From CAZKCK01 sp964552325 (lineage in GTDB: Bacteria > Bacteroidota > Bacteroidia > Bacteroidales > TTA-H9): DNA of 12,895 nt. Location of the stretch: contig CAZKHA010000101.1 in the NCBI GenBank assembly GCA_964552325.1, positions 1-12,895 of the forward strand, read 5' to 3'. Position 1 is the stretch's first letter; the number at the start of each line of letters is the position of its first letter. The notes under the pieces were generated by a model. The model was not told the origin of the DNA and searched no databases. It worked only from the letters and a program-made list of their open reading frames with translations. Made by a program: the position numbers and the translations under genes. Of the stretch, positions 1-6,576 are shown piece by piece.

Positions 1-1
1 C

Positions 2-880
2 CATAATGTAGCATGTGGATATGGAGCACTTTATAGCAATATTGAAGGTTCGAGAAATACAGCCATTGGCACAAAAGCCATGTACTATCAAACCGGTACT
101 GATCTGGAACCCTCCTATAATACCGCAATCGGTACTGAGGCACTACAAGGCACAGACGAAAGTTACCTGAATTTTATAGGAAAATACAATACTGCTGTCG
201 GAGATCAGACGCTTAAATTCAATACTACTGGAAATTATAATACAGCAATAGGAATGAGATCTCTCGCTCACAACAGGTCAGGCTCTCATAATATTGCCCA
301 TGGCTATGATGCCCTTTTTTATAATAGCACCGGAGATGCGAATGTTGCCATAGGAGACAGTTCACTTTTCAAAAATAAAGGTAACAGCAGAAGTACGGCT
401 ATCGGCCATGGGGCAATGTATTATGCGGATGACCGCACATCAGGACGATGGACCTATAACACTGCCGTAGGTTGTGAGGCCTTAAAGGGAGGTGATGCAC
501 CAGAATACAATACCGGGCAATTTAACACAGCCATTGGAGATAAGGCACTTTTTTCGAATTCTTTTGGATATATGAATACTGCTATCGGAGTTTTTGCACT
601 TAGATCAAATACTGTAGGAACTGAAAATATTGGTATCGGTGCATGGGCACTTATTAATAATACAGAAGGTAGTGCAAATGTTGCAATCGGGTATGATGCA
701 CTTGGTGAAAATACAACAGGTGGAGGAAATGTCGCAACAGGTATTTATGCTCTTAATGATAATATAACAGGAGAAGATAATACAGCTTATGGCACGCTGG
801 CCTTTTCTGATGGTACAAATTTTAACAATTCTACAGCCATAGGATACTCATCAGATATTTCAGCAAGCAATCAAGTTCGT
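2..880 (+). repeat. Coding tandem repeat, about 51 bp (17 residues) per unit
   Basis: The repeat array of the preceding gene. Each unit encodes an N-T/V-A-I/V-G core followed by an A-L dipeptide and an N-x-x-G turn. About 15 units are visible; several are stretched by inserts (for example around nucleotides 425-525). The units are well diverged at DNA level, so this is an old protein-structural repeat and not a recent expansion. More units probably lie upstream of the window. Confidence 0.8.
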
Positions 881-1339
881 ATAGGCAATGACGCCGTTAC
901 AAGCATTGGCGGTTATGCTAATTGGACCAATGTTTCGGATGCGAGGTTTAAAACCAATATAAAAGAAAACATTGCCGGTTTGGATTTTATTATGAAACTT
1001 CGCCCTGTTTCATACAACTTAGACATGGATGCCATTGCTTCCAAAACAGGCATTCCGGATTCGGTTCGCCGGGCCGATTGTGAGGCACTGAAAGCAGCCG
1101 AGGTACAAACGGGTTTTATCGCACAAGAGGTTGAACAGGCAGCAAGAGAAATTGGATTCGCATTTCACGGTGTAGATGTGCCTAAAAATGAAAACGACTT
1201 CTATGGCTTGCGCTACGCAGAGTTTGTTGTACCCATTGTTAAAGCCATGCAGGAGCAGCAGGACGTAATTGAAAAGCTTAGCCGGCAAAATACTGAATTG
1301 CTACAGCGGATCGAGAAATTAGAATCTCAAAACAAATAG
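2..1339 (+). CDS. Fibre-like surface protein with YadA-head-type repeats and C-terminal peptidase S74 chaperone domain (5' truncated)
   Basis: The reading frame is open from the first full codon, so the N-terminus lies outside the window; 445 residues are visible. Residues 1 to about 290 are a run of 17-residue repeats of the form xxNTAIGxxALxxNTxG, like the left-handed beta-roll of YadA-type trimeric adhesin heads and phage tail fibres. A C-terminal intramolecular chaperone (peptidase S74, endosialidase type) follows: SDARFK at residues 312-317 gives the Ser-x4-Lys dyad used for self-cleavage in that family, then GFIAQEVEQ and YGLRYAEFVVPIVKAMQEQQ, ending in a heptad-rich coiled coil. By family knowledge the domain promotes trimerisation and then cuts itself off before the Ser, leaving the beta-roll fibre. 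Surface location is inferred. The gene ends 2 bases before the next start, so the two are probably co-transcribed. No T9SS sorting domain is present; the anchor or secretion signal would be in the missing N-terminus. Family assignment is firm; biological target unknown. Confidence 0.9.
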   Translation, partial: HNVACGYGALYSNIEGSRNTAIGTKAMYYQTGTDLEPSYNTAIGTEALQGTDESYLNFIGKYNTAVGDQTLKFNTTGNYNTAIGMRSLAHNRSGSHNIAHGYDALFYNSTGDANVAIGDSSLFKNKGNSRSTAIGHGAMYYADDRTSGRWTYNTAVGCEALKGGDAPEYNTGQFNTAIGDKALFSNSFGYMNTAIGVFALRSNTVGTENIGIGAWALINNTEGSANVAIGYDALGENTTGGGNVATGIYALNDNITGEDNTAYGTLAFSDGTNFNNSTAIGYSSDISASNQVRIGNDAVTSIGGYANWTNVSDARFKTNIKENIAGLDFIMKLRPVSYNLDMDAIASKTGIPDSVRRADCEALKAAEVQTGFIAQEVEQAAREIGFAFHGVDVPKNENDFYGLRYAEFVVPIVKAMQEQQDVIEKLSRQNTELLQRIEKLESQNK

Positions 1340-1341
1340 AC

Positions 1342-2133
1342 ATGAAAAAAAGTATGATTCTCCTCTCATTTCTGCTTTTGCTGGCAGGTGCTTCCGTTGC
1401 CCAATCGCTTTCGTCATCGGTGGTTTCTACTTCCGGCGATTACTATACAGGACCATCATCCACACTCAGTGTAACCATGGGTGAGGCAGTAACTGAATTT
1501 TACGCTGCAGGGGCTTACACGCTCGGCACCGGTTTTCAGCAAAGTTTTCCCGAATTCATTAAACAATTGATGCTCACCCTGTTTCTGGAAGGCTTGTACG
1601 ATGGCCCCAACATGCACAAGGCTCAAAATGAGGGTGGCGACCAGTTTGCTGGCAGTATTGCCGACAAAATCAATGTTGAATTGTTTTCTGGAAGCGCTCC
1701 ATACAACACCGTGAGCACCATCTCCGAAGTGGATATTTACACCAATGGCACTGCCACCTGTAGCATACCAGGCTCATTGAACTCAAATTATTACATTGCC
1801 GTACGAAGCCGGAACCATCTCCAAACTTGGTCGGCTGCACCCATCTCGTTTGCAGGGAGTTCTATCAGCTACAATTTCACCGACGCTGCATCAAAGGCCT
1901 ACGGAAATAACCAGAAAGACTTGGGCGAGGGCGTTTTTGGACTGTACGCGGGCGATGCGAACCAAGATGGTTATATCAGTGCAACGGATATCAACTTGAT
2001 AACCAGCATGGCCTCATCATTTGCCACTGGGTATATTGCATGTGATATAAATGGCGATGGCGTAATTGATGCCTTGGATTTAATCCAAGCAGATAACAAC
2101 GCGGCCCAAAGCATTGAAAGGCTTATACCCTAA
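1342..2133 (+). CDS. Secreted protein with C-terminal dockerin-like EF-hand pair
   Basis: The 263-residue product starts with a clear Sec signal peptide (MKKS, hydrophobic core, probable cleavage after residue 20 before Q). Residues 22-66 (SGDYYTGPSSTLSVTMGE ... GTGFQQ) match the N-terminal module often seen in Bacteroidota surface proteins. A middle module (about 72-190) has the LEGLYDG and YYIAVRSRN-LQTWSA motifs seen in proteins often called hemagglutinin-like in this phylum. Two complete 12-residue calcium loops, D205-x-N-x-D-G to D216 and D235-x-N-x-D-G to D246, form a dockerin type I-like domain (about 203-258). It ends soon after the dockerin with no T9SS type A domain. The 2-base gap to the S74 fibre gene suggests one transcript. 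A calcium-stabilised interaction module is likely, but whether a cohesin partner exists is unknown; none is visible here. Confidence 0.85.
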   Translation: MKKSMILLSFLLLLAGASVAQSLSSSVVSTSGDYYTGPSSTLSVTMGEAVTEFYAAGAYTLGTGFQQSFPEFIKQLMLTLFLEGLYDGPNMHKAQNEGGDQFAGSIADKINVELFSGSAPYNTVSTISEVDIYTNGTATCSIPGSLNSNYYIAVRSRNHLQTWSAAPISFAGSSISYNFTDAASKAYGNNQKDLGEGVFGLYAGDANQDGYISATDINLITSMASSFATGYIACDINGDGVIDALDLIQADNNAAQSIERLIP

Positions 2134-2831
2134 ATGCTCCAGTCAATGATAATAGAATTCTTGGCGAGGTCATGTCCATTGAAATTTTTGGGTTTATCGC
2201 CCTAATTAGTGTGAACATAGCATATTCAAGCGAATGCAAGGTTCTAGATAGTCATGTACCAGCAGTATTGGCATAGATTATTTAGAGCCTTGTTCTTCAT
2301 TTTACCGAGACCTTTCAATCGCAAAAACTCGTTAGCATGTCATGTTCGAATTTTGGAACTACACAAGCAGTATTCGGCCAAAGTTGATCTTTCTGACCAA
2401 GAGGTGACCTTTTATTTGTATTGGTAATATTTTTTGTACCGAATCAGCTTGAATTGAGGAATTTCAAAAAAGATTTCCAAGTCAATATATACTTGATAAA
2501 CAATCGATTCTGAATCAACCTTTCTCACTTTAATTGATTTGCATTTTCACCCATAAACAATGAAGTACGAGCTATGTGCTCCTGCCTTATATCAGCCAAA
2601 GCTTGAAATAGGCGAAAATTTACAACTTCGATAAAAAGCTTTCGCGGTGGAATGAAGTTGAAAAGAAAATTTGTAATTTTGAAGGTTATCATCTCAAACT
2701 TTGACGTATTTGGGTAGGTGATAACAACACATCTACATTCTGCCACCGCATACAACCATTTTAAATTTTCAAAAAGCATTAATTTCGAAGAACAAACGCC
2801 TGCATTTTTACACACCCTAATAAATCCAAAT
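2134..2831 (+). other. Intergenic, no gene recognised
   Basis: About 700 bases of AT-rich sequence. Six-frame reading gives only short broken frames. One minus-strand frame of 109 codons (2854-2525) runs across the start of the next gene and resembles nothing known, so it is left out. A TAATTTTG box at 2674-2681 matches the Bacteroidota -7 pattern TAnnTTTG but has no well-spaced TTTG upstream. No convincing terminator follows the dockerin gene. Confidence 0.5.
2657..2678 (+). repeat. 22-bp near-repeat, copy 1
   Basis: This matches 3848-3869 at 20 of 22 positions (GTTGAAAAG, then a variable triplet, then ATTTGTAATT). It lies 153 bases upstream of the T9SS gene start. It ends within a TAATTTTG box, so it could be part of a promoter or regulatory site, although its TTG-to-TAnnTTTG spacing (13) is shorter than the usual 17-23. 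It could also be chance in AT-rich DNA. Confidence 0.35.
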
Positions 2832-3653
2832 ATGAAACCTATCATTGCATGCACCCTTGGAGCCTTGTGGATACTAACATTCCTACAAGCACAGGCTCAA
2901 AGCATTATTGCCGGACAGGCATCAGGAGCAAATATCCTATATCATGACATCCAAGACGTGGAAGTGTCGAGCACTTATTGGTGGGATGAAGAATATAAAT
3001 ACCTGGATTTGAATGAAGACGGCGTGATTGATCTCGCACTGTTAACAAACTGGATTTATTTTTCGCATACAAATTTTCAATCTGTCACAGCAGGATGCAA
3101 TCCGGCTGGCGGTTTTGAATACTCATCACTGAGCGATAACCCAACGTGGATTAAAAAACATAGTGCCGGTGAGGTGATCAACGATTCTTTAAACTTCATT
3201 GCGGATAACGGTCTTTTTTTCAAGCAGTTCAGCAGCAAAAGCGATGAAGGAAACTTCAACGGCGAAGGGTATCTGGGCTTTCGCATCTGCAACCCTGACA
3301 CACTCTATGGTTGGCTCCGGATTAAGTGCAATGTGTCGTTTAGCGGAGCTTACCTTACCGCATACGAATATGCTTATGTTATCAATAATACCGGTCTGCT
3401 TGATGAAATGGATATTACGATAGAAAAATATATTCATAAATCAGGGAATTCCTTGATGATAAAAATACCTGCGCAGCAATTTCCACATGCATGCCATCTC
3501 GACGCTTTTGATGTGACCGGTAAGCAAGTTTTTCACTATGACTTGAGGCCCGGAAGCCATTGTTTGAATATCTCCGGATATCCGCGTGGCTTGTATATTC
3601 TTCGCATTAGCAACATCCATGGGCGCTCTTTTTCAGGAAAAATCATTTTCTGA
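2832..3653 (+). CDS. Secreted protein with T9SS type A sorting domain, otherwise unknown
   Basis: I chose the ATG at 2832 (273 residues) over an in-frame ATG at 2718 because it is followed at once by a signal peptide (MKPIIACTLGALWILTFLQA, cleavage expected after A22 of AQA-Q). The upstream 38 codons look non-coding. The mature part has a DLNEDGVIDLAL segment (59-70), of the D-x-N-x-D-G kind common in secreted Bacteroidota proteins, and a YLGFRI...YGWLRI pair (148-164) that recurs in T9SS cargo of this phylum. Residues about 197-273 are a T9SS type A C-terminal domain: beta-rich, with FDVTGKQVF, a PRGLYILRIS strand and a terminal GKIIF. By family knowledge this directs export across the outer membrane and attachment or release at the surface. 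The central domain has no function I can name. The gene stands alone, with long spacers on both sides. Confidence 0.85.
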   Translation: MKPIIACTLGALWILTFLQAQAQSIIAGQASGANILYHDIQDVEVSSTYWWDEEYKYLDLNEDGVIDLALLTNWIYFSHTNFQSVTAGCNPAGGFEYSSLSDNPTWIKKHSAGEVINDSLNFIADNGLFFKQFSSKSDEGNFNGEGYLGFRICNPDTLYGWLRIKCNVSFSGAYLTAYEYAYVINNTGLLDEMDITIEKYIHKSGNSLMIKIPAQQFPHACHLDAFDVTGKQVFHYDLRPGSHCLNISGYPRGLYILRISNIHGRSFSGKIIF

Positions 3654-3847
3654 ATCCTGCAATACAGCGTTTGGCAGCATACAGCTAATTGTTCACCATC
3701 AAATTTTGCAACCAGCAATTAGTGACTGTTGTAATTTGCCTCCTTATCTTTAGGATATCTTGACCTTCAATCTTACTTTAAGCTCATCCAAGGCGGTCGA
3801 AGGGTAAAAGTTGCAGAAGTTGAAAAATTTTGATTCCTTGGTTAGCG

Positions 3848-3869
3848 GTTGAAAAGATTATTTGTAATT
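3848..3869 (+). repeat. 22-bp near-repeat, copy 2
   Basis: This is the second copy of the sequence at 2657-2678 (20 of 22 identical) and is also followed by a TAnnTTTG-like box (TAATTATG, 3865-3872). It lies about 195 bases upstream of the dockerin remnant, mirroring copy 1 upstream of the T9SS gene. This may reflect a shared upstream region of two once-similar secreted-protein genes. Confidence 0.35.
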
Positions 3870-3913
3870 ATGGACATTCTCTAAAGCTAACAACGAGCGT
3901 GCGTTGCGAATTT

Positions 3914-3949
3914 ATGGCACACAAAGCAACTTAGCATTAAGCGGGTTTT
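3914..3949 (+). repeat. Bipartite dispersed repeat, copy 1
   Basis: ATGGCACA (3914-3921), a 15-base spacer, then TTAAGCGGGTTTT (3937-3949). The same two blocks in the same order and strand, with a 7-base spacer, occur at 10988-11015. It is preceded by CTAACAACG...CGTTGCG, a small inverted repeat. The nature is unknown; a cassette or insertion boundary, or a conserved RNA structure, are possibilities. Confidence 0.4.
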
Positions 3950-4064
3950 TGTCAACTTTTAACAGTTTTGTTGTAAAAGAAACCTCATGTTGGTGGTTTA
4001 TGGGAGGCTTGCTCAATCCATTCATCCCTGACTGATATAATAAGTAGGTTACATTGTGGTTTGA

Positions 4065-4367
4065 TTGCTACAATATACACATTTTCTCACACTTTTAGCC
4101 GTAAAAAATGCACTACCAGATAGGGTTTCTCTCTACCTTGCCATACACAGGGACCGACAGACCTTTATGCTTATTTCTGGAGGTCTTCTCCACTGCCCAA
4201 TAAGACCGATAAACCTGGCTGATATAACCACTGCTACGGCTTCTGCCACGGCCTTTGCCACGGCTTACCTGCCCAACGAGGCAAACGGTGATGGAACCGT
4301 GAATGCCCTCGATTTGATTTTGATTGACAATAAGGCGGCCAATGCAATAAACGCCATGCATCCGTAA
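4065..4367 (+). pseudogene. Decayed dockerin-domain gene (C-terminal remnant)
   Basis: The last 50 codons (about 4216-4367) encode ADITTATASATAFATAYLP followed by NEANGDGTVNALDLILIDN and end in NAMHP. This aligns with the second half of the dockerin-like domain of the 1342-2133 product (ATDINLITSMASSFATGYI, then CDINGDGVIDALDLIQADN, ending ERLIP). The second calcium loop is mostly kept, but its first acidic residue is replaced (E-A-N-G-D-G). The first loop is missing in frame; a trace (LYAYF) is readable in a different frame at about 4164-4178, suggesting a frameshift. The 5' half has no signal peptide and no recognisable domain. I read this as the tail of a paralogous secreted dockerin protein whose front has eroded. 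A short intact ORF with an unrelated N-terminus is less likely. Confidence 0.6.
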
Positions 4368-4389
4368 TTGATTTACTATTTTGCTCAAC

Positions 4390-4421
4390 AAAGCCCTGCG
4401 CCCTCTGGTGTGGGGCTTTTT
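4390..4421 (+). terminator. Rho-independent terminator after the dockerin remnant
   Basis: AAAGCCC (4390-4396) pairs perfectly with GGGCTTT (4413-4419) and runs into a T tract (4417-4421), with a 16-base loop. It lies 23 bases after the stop of the dockerin remnant. This supports the idea that a real gene once ended there. Confidence 0.65.
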
Positions 4422-4520
4422 ATGGGGTGTAATCTATCAATATTACAGATATTCAAGCTTTTTCGGCCATATACAAGAACCTGCTTCACAACACATATTT
4501 CGTTTTTCGCAGGAATTATT

Positions 4521-4623
4521 TAAATTGATTCGGGAATGTTCCTCTCAAATGCGGCGGTACTACACACCTATTTAATTGATTCTGTGAAATTCATCTGAAA
4601 ATGGTACGGTACTACGCACCTAG
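4521..4623 (+). repeat. Two-copy imperfect tandem repeat (51 and 52 bp)
   Basis: Copy 1 is 4521-4571 and copy 2 is 4572-4623, directly adjacent. Both start with a TTGATTC block and end with GGTACTAC(A/G)CACCTA; the middle is diverged and shifted by one base. Neither shows a strong hairpin or an open frame. A related 14-base block in inverse orientation (AGGTGCCTAGTACT, 12 of 14 matching copy 2) occurs at 12151-12164. This looks like a non-coding repeat family. Function unknown. Confidence 0.6.
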
Positions 4624-4792
4624 AAAATGCGTATGCAAAATTATTTGCCCAAGCCCGCCCACAGCCCGAAACAAGTAAACGCTCTTTAATACCTTAATTG
4701 GCAAGCAGTTCTTAAAAAAAAGAAATGATATTTTTTTGGTGGTTGAGTTGCGGAATAAGATTGTTCTGAATAATTGTGGCTGCTATTAGTTA

Positions 4793-4954
4793 ATGCACCT
4801 AAGCCAAAAGGGCACCAACAAGCTGCTGCGCAAAGCAAAAAAAGTTACTGGCCAAGAAATTCAGCTTTCAGTGAAGCCGCCAACAGCTTACAAGCCAACA
4901 AAAATCTATCTGGCACCAAAAAGCTTGGGTGCTAAAGCCAAGCCAAGTTCGTAA
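4793..4954 (+). CDS. Possible small lysine-rich protein (53 residues)
   Basis: ATG at 4793, stop TAA at 4952-4954, with an in-frame TAG two codons upstream of the start (4787-4789), so the start is unambiguous if this is coding. The product has 11 Lys and 1 Arg against a single Glu, with the patterns NKLLRKAKKVTG, KPPTAYKPTKIYLAPK and AKAKPSS. It would be strongly basic and probably disordered, as in small nucleic-acid-binding or ribosome-associated proteins. The LSQKGTNKLLRKA stretch vaguely recalls the SKxGNxxLRRxL motif of IS110-type transposases, so a transposase scrap is an alternative. No upstream signal or homology is certain, and the bias could come from AT-rich chance. Confidence 0.35.
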   Translation: MHLSQKGTNKLLRKAKKVTGQEIQLSVKPPTAYKPTKIYLAPKSLGAKAKPSS

Positions 4955-5136
4955 CCACGTTCGTTTAAAAGGCATTTCTTAATATCCCCAGCCTGAATTA
5001 AAAATTATTTATCTCCTAAACGTAACCTTTTTTAAATGGGGCTGTTTAATTACTCTACCCTAAAAGTTGGAAAAGCGTTGAGCCTTCCATTTTCAGTTCC
5101 TTAATTTCTTTTTACCTTATTAATTTGTACTAAACC

Positions 5137-5838
5137 ATGGGTTTACATATTGAAGCAAAGCATGGCGAAATAGCCGAAACCGTATTGCTCCCTGGCGATC
5201 CGCTGCGGGCCAAATTTATTGCCGACAACCTACTTACCGATGCCAAATGTTACAACAATGTGCGCGGCATGTTGGGCTATACGGGCTTTTACCAAGGCAA
5301 ACGTGTATCAGTGCAAGGAACCGGAATGGGTGTGCCATCCATATCAATTTATGTTACGGAGCTCATAAGCATGTACGACTGCAAAAACCTTATACGCATA
5401 GGCACTTGCGGAGCTATACAACCAGGCTTGGGGCTTGGCAATGTTATTTTGGCCATGACTTCCTCTACCGATTCGAGCATGAACCGTATAATCTTCAACA
5501 ACATGGAGTATGCTCCCCATGCCGATTTCAATCTGCTACGAAAGGCCTGGGAAAAAGCCAATGAGATGAAATTGAACGTTTCGGTAGGCAGTGTTTTGAC
5601 TACCGATGCATTTTTTGTGGATGATTTAACCGCCGCTTATGAAATATGGCGAAAATACGGGGTGTTAGCCGTTGAAATGGAGACCACCGCATTATACAGC
5701 ATTGCAGCCAAGTATGGCGTTCATGCCCTTTCGCTTTTAACCGTATCTGACCAGTTGGTTACGGGCGAACGCAGCACCGTTGAAGAGCGTCTAACCGCAT
5801 TTACCAATATGATGGAAATTGCCCTAGGCATCGTATAA
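5137..5838 (+). CDS. deoD: Purine nucleoside phosphorylase, DeoD type
   Basis: Cytosolic hexameric enzyme of purine salvage. It catalyses reversible phosphorolysis of purine (deoxy)ribonucleosides to free base and (deoxy)ribose 1-phosphate. The 233-residue length and start fit the family (E. coli 239). Visible family residues are His4 (reaches the neighbouring active site), GDPLR at 20-24 and R43 in NNVRGMLGYTG (phosphate binding), GTGMG at 61-65, RIGTCG at 87-92, VEMET at 179-183 (ribose binding) and S204-D205 near the base. The residue after that Asp is Gln (SDQ) where E. coli has His (SDH). Start at ATG 5137 places His4 correctly. It is a single gene with a long upstream spacer and its own terminator. 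A TTAATTTG box just upstream (5121-5128) is one base off the TAnnTTTG -7 pattern but would give an almost leaderless mRNA, so the promoter is uncertain. Confidence 0.97.
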   Translation: MGLHIEAKHGEIAETVLLPGDPLRAKFIADNLLTDAKCYNNVRGMLGYTGFYQGKRVSVQGTGMGVPSISIYVTELISMYDCKNLIRIGTCGAIQPGLGLGNVILAMTSSTDSSMNRIIFNNMEYAPHADFNLLRKAWEKANEMKLNVSVGSVLTTDAFFVDDLTAAYEIWRKYGVLAVEMETTALYSIAAKYGVHALSLLTVSDQLVTGERSTVEERLTAFTNMMEIALGIV

Positions 5839-5861
5839 AAACCTCAGTGGAAACTCTGAAG

Positions 5862-5884
5862 GCCCGGCATTGTCGGGCTTTTTT
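5862..5884 (+). terminator. Rho-independent terminator of deoD
   Basis: GCCCGGC (5862-5868), an ATT loop, GTCGGGC (5872-5878): a seven-pair stem with one G-T pair, followed by six T (5879-5884). It lies 23 bases after the deoD stop codon. Confidence 0.9.
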
Positions 5885-6576
5885 GTTGAATGACGTGGCG
5901 CAATCCTATGATTAGCTTGGGCAAAAGAAAATCTCGGGTAAGCAAAACCCCGAAATACCAAGTCCACAGTTAGGCCATCAAGCTTGAATAGGCAGCATTT
6001 CATCCGAAACAACTAACACGGTTTGCCAAAGACAAAACATGGCATGCAAAAAGTTTATTGCTGTATGTTAAATTCGATAATACATTCCGTAAGGTTCAAT
6101 TGGGGATGGGCCAAATCCTATCATGGGGTATTCCTGCCTATTGGTCAATAAGTTAAATAAACTAACTTATCCCGATATCAATCATTGAATGTAACTCAAC
6201 ACCCAACAAATCGCCAGCACCTTGATACCCAATACCTTTTACCTTGTCCCCTTTACCAAATCCGAGCGATGAGCCATGAGCAAGCAAGAAATCTTTACCG
6301 ATTATTATTGTAACTATCAAATTTTAAAGATGATCATACTGTTTGGTCTTCAAATATTTACATTTACCATTATACAATTTACTAGGCCCTAAATTCTATA
6401 GCACTTAATACAAACTCATTTTTAATTTATCACCATCAATTTCGCATAATGGCTCAAGCCGNNNNNNNNNNNNNNNNNNNNNNNNNNNNNNNNNNNNNNN
6501 NNNNNNNNNNNNNNNNNNNNNNNNNNNNNNNNNNNNNNNNNNNNNNNNNNNNNNNNNNNNNAATACAAACTCATTT
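5885..6576. other. Convergent intergenic spacer with assembly gap
   Basis: This lies between deoD (plus) and the FG-GAP gene (minus). No gene is recognised. A perfect 8-bp inverted repeat (ATAAGTTA, 7-base spacer, TAACTTAT) sits at 6148-6170; it is AT-rich without a T tract and could be a weak terminator hairpin, a protein-binding palindrome, or chance. The right end contains the 100-N gap and its duplicated flanks. Confidence 0.5.

Larger units (their letters stand above)
3654..4064 (+). other. Intergenic, no gene recognised
   Basis: About 410 bases without a supportable reading frame. It holds copy 2 of the 22-bp near-repeat (3848-3869), a short inverted repeat CAACG...CGTTG at about 3891-3906, and a bipartite repeat shared with 10988-11015 (3914-3921 plus 3937-3949). 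No terminator is seen directly after the T9SS gene. The right part may be the eroded 5' portion of the dockerin remnant that follows. Confidence 0.45.
4368..4792 (+). other. Intergenic with terminator and tandem repeat
   Basis: No gene seen. Contents are the terminator at 4390-4421 and the two-copy tandem repeat at 4521-4623. An open frame from 4381 to 4575 starts inside the terminator and crosses the repeat, so I do not regard it as coding. Confidence 0.5.

Noticed and set aside
2..880. CRISPR-like or tandem DNA repeat array
   Set aside because: The periodicity is at protein level (17 residues) and diverged at DNA level; it is the beta-roll of a fibre protein.
2134..2530. Possible transposase fragments on the minus strand (short readable pieces around 2235-2320 and 2340-2420)
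   Set aside because: The pieces are short, in different frames, broken by stops and match no motif I can name.
2718..2831. Longer N-terminus for the T9SS protein at 2832
   Set aside because: The signal peptide begins exactly at 2832; an extra 38 residues in front would hide it and look non-coding.
2525..2854. 109-codon minus-strand frame overlapping the start of the T9SS gene
   Set aside because: No domain, no signal peptide and no protein-like composition; it covers the signal-peptide codons of a convincing gene on the other strand.
3885..3950. Possible integron attC site (CTAACAACG...CGTTG, then ...GCGGGT), with a GCGTTAGCC block also near 10747
   Set aside because: The simple sites do not fit RYYYAAC/GTTRRRY, there is no matching right half at either place, and no integrase is visible. 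Kept only as a repeat.
6148..6170. Terminator for the FG-GAP gene (ATAAGTTA...TAACTTAT)
   Set aside because: The stem is all AT apart from one G-C pair, lacks a T tract, and lies about 400 bases past the stop; listed only as an inverted repeat within the spacer.
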